DNA from: Mucilaginibacter cryoferens
Lineage (GTDB): Bacteria > Bacteroidota > Bacteroidia > Sphingobacteriales > Sphingobacteriaceae
Assembly (NCBI RefSeq): GCF_014205845.1
Contig: NZ_JACHCR010000006.1
Location: 205,252-269,251, forward strand
DNA: 64,000 bases
Reading direction: 5' to 3'
Shown here: one piece after another, positions 9,315 to 18,250 of the stretch
Layout of the letters: each line of letters begins with the position of its first letter
Numbering within the stretch: position 1 is the first letter of the stretch
Notes under the pieces: generated by a model
Told to the model about the DNA's origin: nothing
The model's database searches: none
The model's input: only the letters and a program-made list of their open reading frames with translations
Program-made: the position numbers and the translations under genes

Positions 9315-10295
9315 ATGTTTAAAAATAAAAATTCATTGCTGGCGTCGCTTTTTTTAGCGCTTACGCTGCTGGCAATATACGGTTGCCAAAAAGTGCCAAA
9401 AGGCTTTATAAGCGATAATATTTTTTATGCCATTAATCCATTTGTTGTTTCGCAGGGTATTACAACGGTTTCAACCGGTTTAGTAATTGATGGCTCAACC
9501 ACCCCGTTAAATGTTAAGTTATTGGCTGTGCGCGATATGGCTACGGGTAAAGATGCATCGGGCATATTGTTAAAGCTGGATACTATACGCGTATTTAAAG
9601 GCAATGTTGACTATAACGATTCGACAGTAGCCTTATTGAACCAAAAACTTAAGGATAGCACTCTTGCGCCGTTTAGCATCAACAGCATAGGAGGCAGGCT
9701 GCAGTTTACGCAAGCCACTAAATTTGTACCCCTGGGTAATTATAATTTCGATATTCAGGTATCTAACATACGCGGCACAAAAACGCTGACCAATGCATGT
9801 AAAATAACGGTTCAGGGAGCATCACCAGATACTTTAACTTACCTGGCTTACAATCACTCTGACAGTAAATTTACAGCATTTGTTGGGCAGCCCGCTTCAC
9901 TTTTAGATTTGAAGATAACCCATAATCCGGCAGGACCGGATAAGATCATTTATGTATGGAAGGATAAAAAAGGTCAATACTTTAATCCGTCAAAAGGCGA
10001 AATAACAGGTCGGCCGTTACGCCCCAACTGGGCCGATTGGGACCCATATTACCCGGTGGCTAAAACAGATACATCTTTAGAGTATGGTTACCCGGCGGGT
10101 GTACCGCAAATGCCTATTTTTAACGAAGCTAAAGGTTATTCGGGCTTCGGTACAGGCATTAGTTACTATAGTATCGCTGGCGCCCATACTGATATTGGGT
10201 TTAATGCAAATACTACATTTACTATCAACTATAATTTAACCAAAGGCACCTTTGTAGTAGTTGTTACCGTGAAGGATGTTGTAAGGGTTCCTTAA
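9315..10295 (+). CDS. Surface lipoprotein of the SusCD operon (DUF5007-like, tentative)
   Basis: 326 aa. Lipoprotein signal with AIYGCQKVP (lipid Cys at ~24), then a beta-rich protein without catalytic motifs. A KVPKGFISDNIFY start and a YVWKDKKGQYFNPSKGEITGRPLRPNWADWDPYYPV aromatic stretch recall DUF5007 proteins encoded with SusCD pairs, but I cannot confirm the family. It is the last gene of the operon, 33 bp after the fasciclin-like gene and just before a strong terminator. Probably an outer-leaflet glycan-binding accessory. Confidence 0.55.
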   Translation: MFKNKNSLLASLFLALTLLAIYGCQKVPKGFISDNIFYAINPFVVSQGITTVSTGLVIDGSTTPLNVKLLAVRDMATGKDASGILLKLDTIRVFKGNVDYNDSTVALLNQKLKDSTLAPFSINSIGGRLQFTQATKFVPLGNYNFDIQVSNIRGTKTLTNACKITVQGASPDTLTYLAYNHSDSKFTAFVGQPASLLDLKITHNPAGPDKIIYVWKDKKGQYFNPSKGEITGRPLRPNWADWDPYYPVAKTDTSLEYGYPAGVPQMPIFNEAKGYSGFGTGISYYSIAGAHTDIGFNANTTFTINYNLTKGTFVVVVTVKDVVRVP

Positions 10296-10317
10296 CAGTT
10301 TAATCAGATACGGTTTG

Positions 10318-10370
10318 ATCCCGGAGCGCTACATGTTTTAACAACATATAGCGCTCCGGGATTTTTTGTT
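10318..10370 (+). terminator. Terminator of the SusCD operon
   Basis: A 14-bp perfect stem (10318-10331 with 10349-10362) with a 17-base loop is followed directly by a T run, 22 bases after the last stop codon. Confidence 0.93.
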
Positions 10371-10521
10371 GATGTTTTATGAGGATAACAGCTTTTGCAC
10401 TTATAGCTATTGGCTTAAGTTTAGAGCAATGGGATCTGTTTTACACGCGGAACGCAATAAATAGTCAATTGCGAATTGTAAAATTCGGGGACTCTGAAGG
10501 GAGTATAAAGTACTAGAAAAG

Positions 10522-10615
10522 TTTGTCATGCTGAGGTACGAAGCATCTATTCGCAGACTATGCAGAACGAGTAGGGATGGTGTAGAATAGATTCTTCGTG
10601 CCTCAGAATGACAAG
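10522..10615. repeat. Dispersed intergenic repeat with 31-bp imperfect terminal inverted repeats
   Basis: 94 bases bounded by TTTGTCATGCTGAGGTACGA... and the complement of ...TCAGAATGACAAG; the two 31-base ends match at 27 positions. The 'GTCATnCTGAG...ACGAAGnATCT' wording is familiar from non-coding repeats scattered in Sphingobacteriaceae genomes. A related fragment (GGAACGAAGCAATCTCT) lies at about 10639-10655. It could form a long hairpin in RNA. The remaining DNA from 10371 to 10789 shows no credible gene. Confidence 0.65.
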
Positions 10616-10789
10616 TAGTTTTTAAACTTGTTACGGGTAGGAACGAAGCAATCTCTATGCTGTACAGCGCAGATTTGCACGTCGGTATACATTTTACTAA
10701 AATACGCGGCCTTAAAATATTCATCTGCTCATGCCAATTGAATGAATTGTCAGCGGTGAAGTAGTTTTAAATATAAAATGCTTAAAACA

Positions 10790-10820
10790 GAAAAACCCGG
10801 CACGCAAGGCCAGGTTTTTC
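10790..10820 (-). terminator. Terminator after the GH127 gene
   Basis: Stem GAAAAACCTGGC / GCCGGGTTTTTC (12 bp, one G-T pair) with a 7-base loop, 24 bases beyond the GH127 stop on the minus strand. A-rich on one flank and T-rich on the other, so it could act in both directions. Confidence 0.85.
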
Positions 10821-10844
10821 TATTTTAAGAGTTTAAAAGGCCGG

Positions 10845-13247
10845 TTATTTAACAGCCCACTCATGTATCCCTGTAGAGTTATCAACAGGTAATTGAATTT
10901 CCATTTTTAAAGCTGTAGTATTTACAGGCTCAAAGGTTACGGTGTTAAAATTATCCTTGCTTACAGTATAAGGCGAGGTGTTTTTTACAGGCACCCATTG
11001 TCCGTCTTTAAGGTAAAGTATTTTATAAGATACCGGTATGCGGCAGCCACCCCAGGGGCCGTCATCGTACCAATAAACTTTAGATTCGCTTACGGTATGC
11101 GCTGCATTAAAATTGTATTGAACAAATTCGTTGGTGTTGTGTGCCGGCCACCAGTGCAGGTAAGGGTAATTGGTATCGCCAGAACTGCTGGGCTCGTACT
11201 GGTCTTTAATGGCGCCGTACATGCGCACGTTTTTTAATGATGATGTTACTGTACTTGTACTGGCAATAGTTGGCGCGGGTTTAGGGCTGGCAGCCGATGC
11301 TTCGTAAGGTACCCAAACCGTCATCTCGCTTGGGCCGCGGTTTGCCCAGGCGTAGTAGGGGATGGCTTTTACCTTTTGATCGGTTTCTATCAGTTTATCG
11401 CTGTTTAACTGCCTTTTGGTACTCTTGCCTTCAATACTTATTACATCTACACCATTTAATAGGTCGGCTTTGTAATTGGCTTCGGCAATGGCATTTTTAT
11501 CAACCAATATATTCTGCACAAGACTGTCGCGGTTATCCGGTCCTTCAAGGCAATAAACTATAGGGCCACGCTCAAATGCAAAGCGGCCTCTATCGTCTTT
11601 TACTTTATCGTTAGCCAAAACCTTCTCTGTTTCTAAAGGCAAAGCCAGGGAAACCTTGTCGCCTTTTTTCCAGTTGCGTTTTAAAACGGCGTAGCCTTTT
11701 TCGGTTACAAAGGAGGTTGCTTTACCATTCACGTATATAACAACCGGTAGCGGTGTTTTATCCATAAAACTATACAAATTGCCCGGAACCGGCTGTTGTT
11801 TTGCCCAGCCTGGTATACGTATCCTTAAAGTAAAGTCGGTGGTTTTTACAGGATTAACAGTAATATCAACCAACCCTTTCCACGGATAATCTGTTTGCTG
11901 TACAATATTTACATTGCCCGAAGTAAGTTTAATGTTACTTGAGTTGCTCATAAACAGGTTTACATATAGGTCGTTTTTGTTTTTGGCATAAACATAGCCC
12001 GGTAGCGATGGTAAAAAGCGCGTCATGTTACTGATGCAGCAGGCACAACTAATCCAGGCGCTGCGCTGGTGCTGAAACATAGAAGCAAGCGGATTAGGAT
12101 AAAAAAAGCGATCTCCGCTTAACGATACGCCCGATAGCAGGCCGTTATAAAGCGTTCTTTCCAGTACATCAATATATTTAGAGTCGCCATGTAATAAAAA
12201 CATGCGGTTGTTCCAGTACACATTACCAATAGCCGCGCAGGTTTCTGCATAGGCCGACATGTTGGGCAGCTGGTAAGCATCTCCAAAAGCTTCGCCGGCT
12301 CCGGTTGCACCAATACCGCCTGTAATGTATAGCTTTTTGTTAACCACATCGCTCCAGATATCATCAATGGCATTTAAATATTTAGTATCGCCGGTTAGCG
12401 CTGCAATATCTGCCATACCGGTGTACATATAGGCCGCACGTACGGCGTGGCCTTCGGCCTCGTGCTGGTCAACTACTTTTTTATTGGCCTGGTTGTAGAC
12501 ATCCCCTTTTGGTCCGCGTACATCTAAAAAGAATTTAGCCAGATCAAGGTATTGCTTGTTGCCGGTAACCCGGTACATTTTTGATAAACCAATCTCCACT
12601 ATCTGGTGGCCCGGATACTCTTCTATTTTACCTGGTCCGAAGGTTTTTACCAGTAGATCGGCATTTTTTATGGCGATGTTAAGCAGGGTACGTTTGCCTG
12701 TAGCCTGGTAATGTGCAACAGCGGCCTCATATAAGTGCCCGCAATCGTACAATTCGTGACTTAATATCTCTTCATTTACCCAACGTTTGTCGCCTATCCA
12801 TTCGTGTGGTTTTTTAGCATGCACCGTGCGGAAGGTATACAGGTACCCATCCGGCTCCTGCGCCGCGCCAATAATACCTATAAGCGTATCTATATATCTA
12901 TCCAGCTTTGGGTTCTTTTTGTTTTGCATGGCGTATGATGCCCCCTCAATAGCCTTATAAACATCCGTATCATCAAACGGAAATTCGCTTAGTTTATCGC
13001 CATCCAACTGCTTGCCTGCGCGCAAAAAATTATCCATACGGCCATTTTTTTTGCATTGCGCAAGTACGTAGGGGATAGTTACATTAGCATTAACTTCCAT
13101 TTTGGGTTCCCAAAACTTATCGTTTACATGTACGCTGGTAAATGCCACCGGTTGTATGGGGTAATCCTTTTGCTGCCCAAACACCATGCTGCTTATCGCT
13201 ATCATTGATAATAGCAAACCAGCTGCTTTTCCTTTTTTTATCATCAT
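10845..13247 (-). CDS. GH127-type beta-L-arabinofuranosidase with C-terminal discoidin-like domain
   Basis: 800 aa with signal peptide 1-24 (SSMVFG-Q). The (alpha/alpha)6 catalytic domain (DUF1680) spans ~30-420. Family zinc ligands are in place: Glu335 and Cys337 (YAETCAAIGN) and the Cys pair 403-404 (SCACCISN), equivalent to Glu338, Cys340, Cys417 and Cys418 of Bifidobacterium HypBA1, where the first Cys of the pair is the nucleophile. Beta-sandwich domains follow to ~640, and residues ~675-800 look like an added F5/8-type carbohydrate-binding domain (YLHWWPAHNTNEFVQYNF, KVYWYDDGPWGGCRIP). Characterised members release beta-L-arabinofuranose, including that on hydroxyproline-rich glycoproteins. 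Follows the GH146 gene by 20 bp in one operon. Confidence 0.9.
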   Translation of the reverse strand: MMIKKGKAAGLLLSMIAISSMVFGQQKDYPIQPVAFTSVHVNDKFWEPKMEVNANVTIPYVLAQCKKNGRMDNFLRAGKQLDGDKLSEFPFDDTDVYKAIEGASYAMQNKKNPKLDRYIDTLIGIIGAAQEPDGYLYTFRTVHAKKPHEWIGDKRWVNEEILSHELYDCGHLYEAAVAHYQATGKRTLLNIAIKNADLLVKTFGPGKIEEYPGHQIVEIGLSKMYRVTGNKQYLDLAKFFLDVRGPKGDVYNQANKKVVDQHEAEGHAVRAAYMYTGMADIAALTGDTKYLNAIDDIWSDVVNKKLYITGGIGATGAGEAFGDAYQLPNMSAYAETCAAIGNVYWNNRMFLLHGDSKYIDVLERTLYNGLLSGVSLSGDRFFYPNPLASMFQHQRSAWISCACCISNMTRFLPSLPGYVYAKNKNDLYVNLFMSNSSNIKLTSGNVNIVQQTDYPWKGLVDITVNPVKTTDFTLRIRIPGWAKQQPVPGNLYSFMDKTPLPVVIYVNGKATSFVTEKGYAVLKRNWKKGDKVSLALPLETEKVLANDKVKDDRGRFAFERGPIVYCLEGPDNRDSLVQNILVDKNAIAEANYKADLLNGVDVISIEGKSTKRQLNSDKLIETDQKVKAIPYYAWANRGPSEMTVWVPYEASAASPKPAPTIASTSTVTSSLKNVRMYGAIKDQYEPSSSGDTNYPYLHWWPAHNTNEFVQYNFNAAHTVSESKVYWYDDGPWGGCRIPVSYKILYLKDGQWVPVKNTSPYTVSKDNFNTVTFEPVNTTALKMEIQLPVDNSTGIHEWAVK

Positions 13248-13267
13248 ATAGTTTCTTGTATTATTTA

Positions 13268-15637
13268 TTAGTTTTTTACCACGCGGCTGCCGTAAACAGG
13301 GCCGGCACTGTTATCTTTTTTGGGTAATAATTTAACGGTTACTTTTTGCTTGCCTTTGGTTAGCTCTATAGGTATAACGTAACTGATATCATAAAAGCGA
13401 CTTTCCTTATACTGGTTCAAATCTTCGGTAGATAGTTTAATGCCATCTATCAGAATGTCGAAGGTACGACCCCGGTTATCCATACCCCAATAGGTATTAA
13501 TGAGGGTGTTTTGACTGTTGGCATCAACTTTCATTTCGTATTGCAAATACCCCCCGTTTTCGGTAGACCGCCATTTTTTCTGATGATCTTCTCCGGTGAT
13601 AGCGTTTTCTCCACCAAAATTATGGTCGCGTTCGGGTTGCATTTCGCCTATGCGCAAAATATCTGTGGTACGTGCTTCCAGTTCCTGTTGCATTTTTCTT
13701 TGCTCATCATATGCTTTTTGCTGCACCGCCCATGATTGAGGAGTAAACACATCCCAATAAACAGAATAATATTCGTTTTTGGTTTCATTAAAGGGAATTA
13801 GCTTAACCCCGGTTGGTTTGGCAATATCGGTAGCATCAAAGCTTAGTTGCTTTTTATCAATCATTTGCAGCCATTTGTTTGGGTCGGTTTCGCTAGTTAC
13901 AAATACGGGTACACCTTTAAGCGGGTCGGGTTCGGTATTGCCTAAAACGCCAGCCAATAAAACCGGGCCGTAAAATACCGCGCGTCTGTTGGCGTTATCT
14001 GGCATGGCTTCGGTGTAAATATTCTCGGGCATGGTAAACTCAATTTTATCATTGTTTTTCCATTTACGATTTAAAACCAGGTAGCCCTGTGCATCTGCTG
14101 TAACCTGTTGCTTTTTTCCGTTTATGCTGATGCTGGTAGTACCGGCCCATTTAGGTTTACGCACCCTGATGGCCATGGTAAGGGATTTTAATGTTGTTAC
14201 CGTAAGTGTAGTTTTATCACTTTGGGGCAGGTTGCTTTCTTGTTTTATGGATAGTCCTTTTTCTTTCCAGTTTAATACCGATGGTATAAACAAATTCACG
14301 TATAAGCTTCCGTCGGCACCTCTGAAGTAGATGCTTTCGTTATACTTCACATGGTTTTCCATGCCCGAGCCAACGCAGCAGGTAAAGGTGTCAAAAGGGC
14401 TGCTATAGTCTTTTTTACCCCCCATTCGCAAGGGTACAAAGTAACACATCATCCCGGTTTCGTGGTTTTGCGATGCCAGGATGTGGTTATACAGGGCCTT
14501 TTCATAATAATCCATTAACGCCGCCGAAGGCTCAACCGCAAATAAATGGCGGGTGAGTTTAAGCATGTTGTAGGTATTACAGGTCTCGGTTGTGTTTTCG
14601 GTAAGCTTATCGTTTAGTTTGTTGGGTTCGCTTAAATACTCATAATTACTGTTGCCACCCGTGGCGTACGAATAATTATTTACAATTGTTTCCCAAAAAA
14701 AGTCGGCAATTGCCTTGTCTTTTTTATCGCCGTTAAGCTCATAACGCCTTGCGCTGGCAATTATTTTAGGTATTTGCGTGTTGGAGTGCTTACCGGGCAA
14801 TATATCCTTCTTTTCGGCAAGGGGATCTAATATGCGTTTATCGTAAAATTTATAAGATAGATCGAGGTATTTCTTGTCGCCGGTTATAGCGTATAAATTA
14901 ACCAGGGTTTCTGCCATGCCACCGTATTCGCATAAAAGCATTTTTTGCAGTTTTTCGTCATCCAGGTTTTTAATGGTTTCTCCGGTCCAATCGGCCATGC
15001 CTTTACATATATGCAGGGCCTGCGTGCTGTTACTATACAAATAAGCATCCAACAACCCGGCCATTACCTTATGCACGGTGTACCATGGCGACCAGCCACC
15101 ATTCAGATCGAAACCGCGCGAACGGATATCGCCTTTTGCTACTTCGGCCCAAACGGTATCTTCTTTTGGGATAGCGCCTACATAACCCGTTTTACGGGCA
15201 ACCTGGCATTCACCTAATTCTTTAACTATGTGGTTCACCCGTTTTAAAAATTCAGGGTCGCGGGTTGATGCGTAATGCATGGATATGGCCGAAAGATAAT
15301 GACCAAGCGTGTGCCCGGCTAAGCCCGATGATTCCCAGCCTTCGTACATTTTTCCCTTGGGCTTTAACCCCGAGTGGGAGCGGAAGCCGGATAAAAGCCT
15401 GTCGGGCTCTACAGATAACAGGTAAGCGGCATCAACCTGCATGGCCTGTTTAAACGGGCTGTTAAGTAATTGTACATCTTTTAAATCAAAAGTATAGGCT
15501 TTGATTTCGGTTTGAGGTTTTACTTTCAGGCGGGTCTCGTTCCACTCGGGCACGTATGATTGGGCCTGCGCTAATTCGGCTGTCATTAAACCTGCTATCA
15601 GGCACACATTTAATTTAAACCATTTATTTATAAGCAT
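13268..15637 (-). CDS. GH146-like beta-L-arabinofuranosidase (DUF1680)
   Basis: 789 aa with signal peptide 1-25 (AELAQA-Q). The start FDLKDVQLLNSPFKQAMQVDAAYLL, and GWESSGLAGHTLGHYLSA and LNGGWSPWYTVHKVMAGLLDAY, are typical of the BT0349-like (GH146) branch of DUF1680. Putative zinc/catalytic residues are Glu351 and Cys353 (TTETCNTYNML) and Cys420-Cys421 (TFTCCVGSGMENH). C-terminal residues ~650-789 are a further beta domain. It is first in a two-gene operon with the GH127 gene, so two related but non-redundant beta-L-arabinofuranosidases act together, probably in the periplasm. The choice of GH146 over GH127 rests on motif wording only. Confidence 0.85.
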   Translation of the reverse strand: MLINKWFKLNVCLIAGLMTAELAQAQSYVPEWNETRLKVKPQTEIKAYTFDLKDVQLLNSPFKQAMQVDAAYLLSVEPDRLLSGFRSHSGLKPKGKMYEGWESSGLAGHTLGHYLSAISMHYASTRDPEFLKRVNHIVKELGECQVARKTGYVGAIPKEDTVWAEVAKGDIRSRGFDLNGGWSPWYTVHKVMAGLLDAYLYSNSTQALHICKGMADWTGETIKNLDDEKLQKMLLCEYGGMAETLVNLYAITGDKKYLDLSYKFYDKRILDPLAEKKDILPGKHSNTQIPKIIASARRYELNGDKKDKAIADFFWETIVNNYSYATGGNSNYEYLSEPNKLNDKLTENTTETCNTYNMLKLTRHLFAVEPSAALMDYYEKALYNHILASQNHETGMMCYFVPLRMGGKKDYSSPFDTFTCCVGSGMENHVKYNESIYFRGADGSLYVNLFIPSVLNWKEKGLSIKQESNLPQSDKTTLTVTTLKSLTMAIRVRKPKWAGTTSISINGKKQQVTADAQGYLVLNRKWKNNDKIEFTMPENIYTEAMPDNANRRAVFYGPVLLAGVLGNTEPDPLKGVPVFVTSETDPNKWLQMIDKKQLSFDATDIAKPTGVKLIPFNETKNEYYSVYWDVFTPQSWAVQQKAYDEQRKMQQELEARTTDILRIGEMQPERDHNFGGENAITGEDHQKKWRSTENGGYLQYEMKVDANSQNTLINTYWGMDNRGRTFDILIDGIKLSTEDLNQYKESRFYDISYVIPIELTKGKQKVTVKLLPKKDNSAGPVYGSRVVKN

Positions 15638-15922
15638 AATATTGGGGTTTGTATAACCATAAAATCATTTCATAAAATTACCGCTGTTGAACCAATAATT
15701 ATGGATAGTAATTTGCAGGTGTTAACCGGATTTTAGCCCATTTAATAAGCTGTTGTTTTTAATAGCTACAATTAAAAGGTAATAAAGTAACTACAGATAA
15801 TCAATACCTTATTATATAAGATAAGCCATTGTTTAGTAAATGTTAAAATACGGCTAATGATTGTTAATTTGTTAATTCAATAGGCTATGATTGAACTTTA
15901 CTTTTGGTAAAAATAAATAACA
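15638..15922. promoter_or_regulatory. Divergent promoter region; -7 box for the DapA-family gene
   Basis: On the plus strand TACTTTTG at 15899-15906 fits the Bacteroidetes -7 element TAnnTTTG and would place the transcript start about 10 bases before the ATG at 15923. The best upstream TTG (15869-15871) is too far (27 bases). The rest is AT-rich without a clear minus-strand promoter. Confidence 0.55.
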
Positions 15923-16861
15923 ATGATAACTTTTGACTGGAAAGGCGTGTTCCCTGCGGTAACTACCAAGTTTACCGATAATGACGAGTTGGATTTTGCT
16001 GCATTTGATGTAAACCTTAAAGCACAGCTTGAAGCTGGCGTAGATGGTTTTATTTTAGGCGGATCATTAGGCGAAGCCAGTGTGCTGAGCGATGATGAAA
16101 AGTTCGCGTTATTAAAACATACTATTGATTATGTAGACGGCAAAGTACCTGTGATACTAAACATTGCCGAGCAAACCACCAAGGCCGCCGTAGCCTGTGC
16201 CCAAAGAGCATTTGATACCGGTGCCGATGGTTTAATGCTGTTGCCACCGATGCGTTACAACAGCGAAGAGCGCGAAACCTTGGCCTACATAGGCGCGGTT
16301 GCCGAAAGCACCCAATTGCCTATAATGATATACAATAACCCGGTTGATTATAAGATTGAAGTTACCCTGGATATGTTTGAGAAATTAGCCGTTTATAAAA
16401 ACATCCAGGCGGTAAAAGAATCAACCCGTAACGTATCTAACGTAACTAAAATGTTTAACCGTTTTGGTAACCGTTACGCCATATTTACGGGAGTTGATCC
16501 ATTGGCTATGGAAAGCCTGGTAATGGGTGCCGATGGCTGGGTAGCTGGTTTGGTTGATGCCTTCCCTAAAGAAACGGTTGCTATTTACCGTTTGGTAAAA
16601 GCAGGCAGAATAGCCGAAGCTTTAACCATTTACCGTTGGTTTTTACCGGTACTGGAATTGGATATTCACCCCAAACTGGTACAGTACATTAAACTGGCCG
16701 AGGTAGCAAACGGCATAGGAACCGAAAACGTACGTGCCCCGCGTTTACCATTAATTGGCGAAGAGCGTACCAACGTATTAAAGATCATTAACGATGCAAT
16801 AGCCATTCGCCCGGAGTTGCCTGTTGGCAGCTGGGGTAAACTAAGCGAAGTTGAAGCTTAA
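15923..16861 (+). CDS. DapA-superfamily lyase/deaminase, possibly 1-pyrroline-4-hydroxy-2-carboxylate deaminase
   Basis: 312 aa TIM-barrel of the dihydrodipicolinate synthase family. The Schiff-base lysine is Lys165 (AVKEST) and the proton-relay tyrosine Tyr137 (IMIYNNP); GGSLGEASVLSDDEK is the pyruvate carboxylate-binding loop, with GGSLGE in place of the GTTGE of true DapA. FPAVTTKF near the start and the overall wording resemble the Bacteroidetes proteins encoded in trans-4-hydroxyproline catabolic clusters, where the enzyme deaminates pyrroline-hydroxy-carboxylate to alpha-ketoglutarate semialdehyde. A 2-keto-3-deoxy-arabinonate dehydratase is the main alternative, given the arabinosidases next door. 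No epimerase, oxidase or aldehyde dehydrogenase is in the window, so the pathway assignment is tentative. Confidence 0.75.
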   Translation: MITFDWKGVFPAVTTKFTDNDELDFAAFDVNLKAQLEAGVDGFILGGSLGEASVLSDDEKFALLKHTIDYVDGKVPVILNIAEQTTKAAVACAQRAFDTGADGLMLLPPMRYNSEERETLAYIGAVAESTQLPIMIYNNPVDYKIEVTLDMFEKLAVYKNIQAVKESTRNVSNVTKMFNRFGNRYAIFTGVDPLAMESLVMGADGWVAGLVDAFPKETVAIYRLVKAGRIAEALTIYRWFLPVLELDIHPKLVQYIKLAEVANGIGTENVRAPRLPLIGEERTNVLKIINDAIAIRPELPVGSWGKLSEVEA

Positions 16862-16913
16862 TATGTTCTGTATAGTTAGTGTGCTAATTTAATAGTATAC
16901 AGTAGTTTAGTGA

Positions 16914-16945
16914 AGCCGCTCGCAATTAATTGAGCGGCTTTGTTT
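16914..16945 (+). terminator. Terminator after the DapA-family gene
   Basis: AGCCGCTC (16914-16921) pairs with GAGCGGCT (16932-16939), followed by TTGTTTG. The rest of the 348-base gap up to 17209 is AT-rich and shows no other feature I can support. Confidence 0.85.
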
Positions 16946-17209
16946 GTAAGCACATATTTAGTACATCACCAACCTTTAAACAGATAGCATAAAACAAAGC
17001 CCTCGATTTTAACCAATGAAGTGGCGTCTGGATATTTATTTTAGTGTATCTATGACAATTAATAAGAATGGTATCCACTCTTTGATAGCTTCGAATGGTC
17101 TCTTTTGCAGTAAATTATCTTATGATTAACGGATATTATCCTATTGGGGTTGAAATTTGCTTCGGTGGGTTAATTAATTGTAAATTGAACACTAATTAAT
17201 TAAATCAAG

Positions 17210-18112
17210 ATGAAGGTTTTACAATTTACACTACCCGTGCCGCACGATAGAAGTGTGATAGCGGAAAAAGTCTCTTTGCCGCACCACTATCCTTACTTGC
17301 ATCGCCATAAAGAGATACAAATCACCTGGATACAAAAAGGAGAAGGCACACTTATAGCCGGCAATAATATGCACGACTATGCTCCCGGAGATGTTTTTTT
17401 GTTAGGTGCAAACCTTCCGCACGTGTTTAAAAGTAATCCCGAATATTTTACCAACGACGCCAATAAACGAATTGAGGCTATATCCATATTTTTCAACCCG
17501 GATGGTGTGCTGGCCCCATTATTTGATTTGGCCGAACTTAAATTGAGCAAGATGTTTATGCAGCAACACCAGCAGGGCTTTAAGATACCGCATAATGAAG
17601 CGGATAAAATCTCGCAATTGATGGTAACGCTAAAAAATGCTTCCGGTACAGATCAGTTAGCGCGGTTTCTTGATTTACTTAAAGGTTTAAGCTGCATCAA
17701 ATCAAAGCTCGATCCGTTATCTACCTACGGCAACCTGCCGGGGATAACCGAAAATGAAGGTATCAGGATTGGTAATATCTATAACTTTATTATGGGGCAT
17801 TACAGCGATCAGATCACCTTAGAGGATGTTGCCAAGGTAGCTTTTATGACACCCGAATCGTTTTGCCGGTATTTTAAAAAACATACAGGCCATACGTTTA
17901 TCTCGTTCCTCAATGAGGTTAGAATCAACGAGGCCTGTAAAAAACTGATAGCGCATAAGTTTGAGAATATAAATACGGTTGCCTACAAGTGTGGTTTTAA
18001 AAGTATAACCAACTTTAACCGCGTATTTAAATTTGTAATAGGCAGTTCACCGCGCGATTATATAGACTCTTACAACAATAACATGATCAGCCTGAGCAGG
18101 GCAGCAAGCTAA
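17210..18112 (+). CDS. AraC-family transcriptional regulator with cupin sensor domain
   Basis: 300 aa. An N-terminal cupin-like domain (~15-110: HHYPYLHRHKEIQITWIQKGEGTLIAG, YAPGDVFLLGANLPHVFKS) would bind the inducer. The C-terminal AraC double helix-turn-helix (~190-290) contains ITLEDVAKVAFMTPESFCRYFKKHTGHTFISFLNEVR and NTVAYKCGFKSITNFNRVFKFVIGSSPRDY. It lies between the DapA-like gene and the amino-acid permease, all on one strand, and is a likely regulator of one or both. The cupin-AraC group is common next to hydroxyproline and sugar-acid genes. Confidence 0.9.
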   Translation: MKVLQFTLPVPHDRSVIAEKVSLPHHYPYLHRHKEIQITWIQKGEGTLIAGNNMHDYAPGDVFLLGANLPHVFKSNPEYFTNDANKRIEAISIFFNPDGVLAPLFDLAELKLSKMFMQQHQQGFKIPHNEADKISQLMVTLKNASGTDQLARFLDLLKGLSCIKSKLDPLSTYGNLPGITENEGIRIGNIYNFIMGHYSDQITLEDVAKVAFMTPESFCRYFKKHTGHTFISFLNEVRINEACKKLIAHKFENINTVAYKCGFKSITNFNRVFKFVIGSSPRDYIDSYNNNMISLSRAAS

Positions 18113-18250
18113 GGTTAGCCTATTATTTATTTACACCTAAAAATATAGTCACAATAATGGTGACTGGTAAACTAACCGGCTATTGGTTATCAAAACACTG
18201 GTTTTATAGAATATACTTTTCCTTAATCTAAATACATACCGTCTATTTAT

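Noticed and set aside
10407..10724. 105-codon minus-strand open frame
   Set aside because: It lies across the dispersed inverted repeat and has no domain or start context; best seen as chance.
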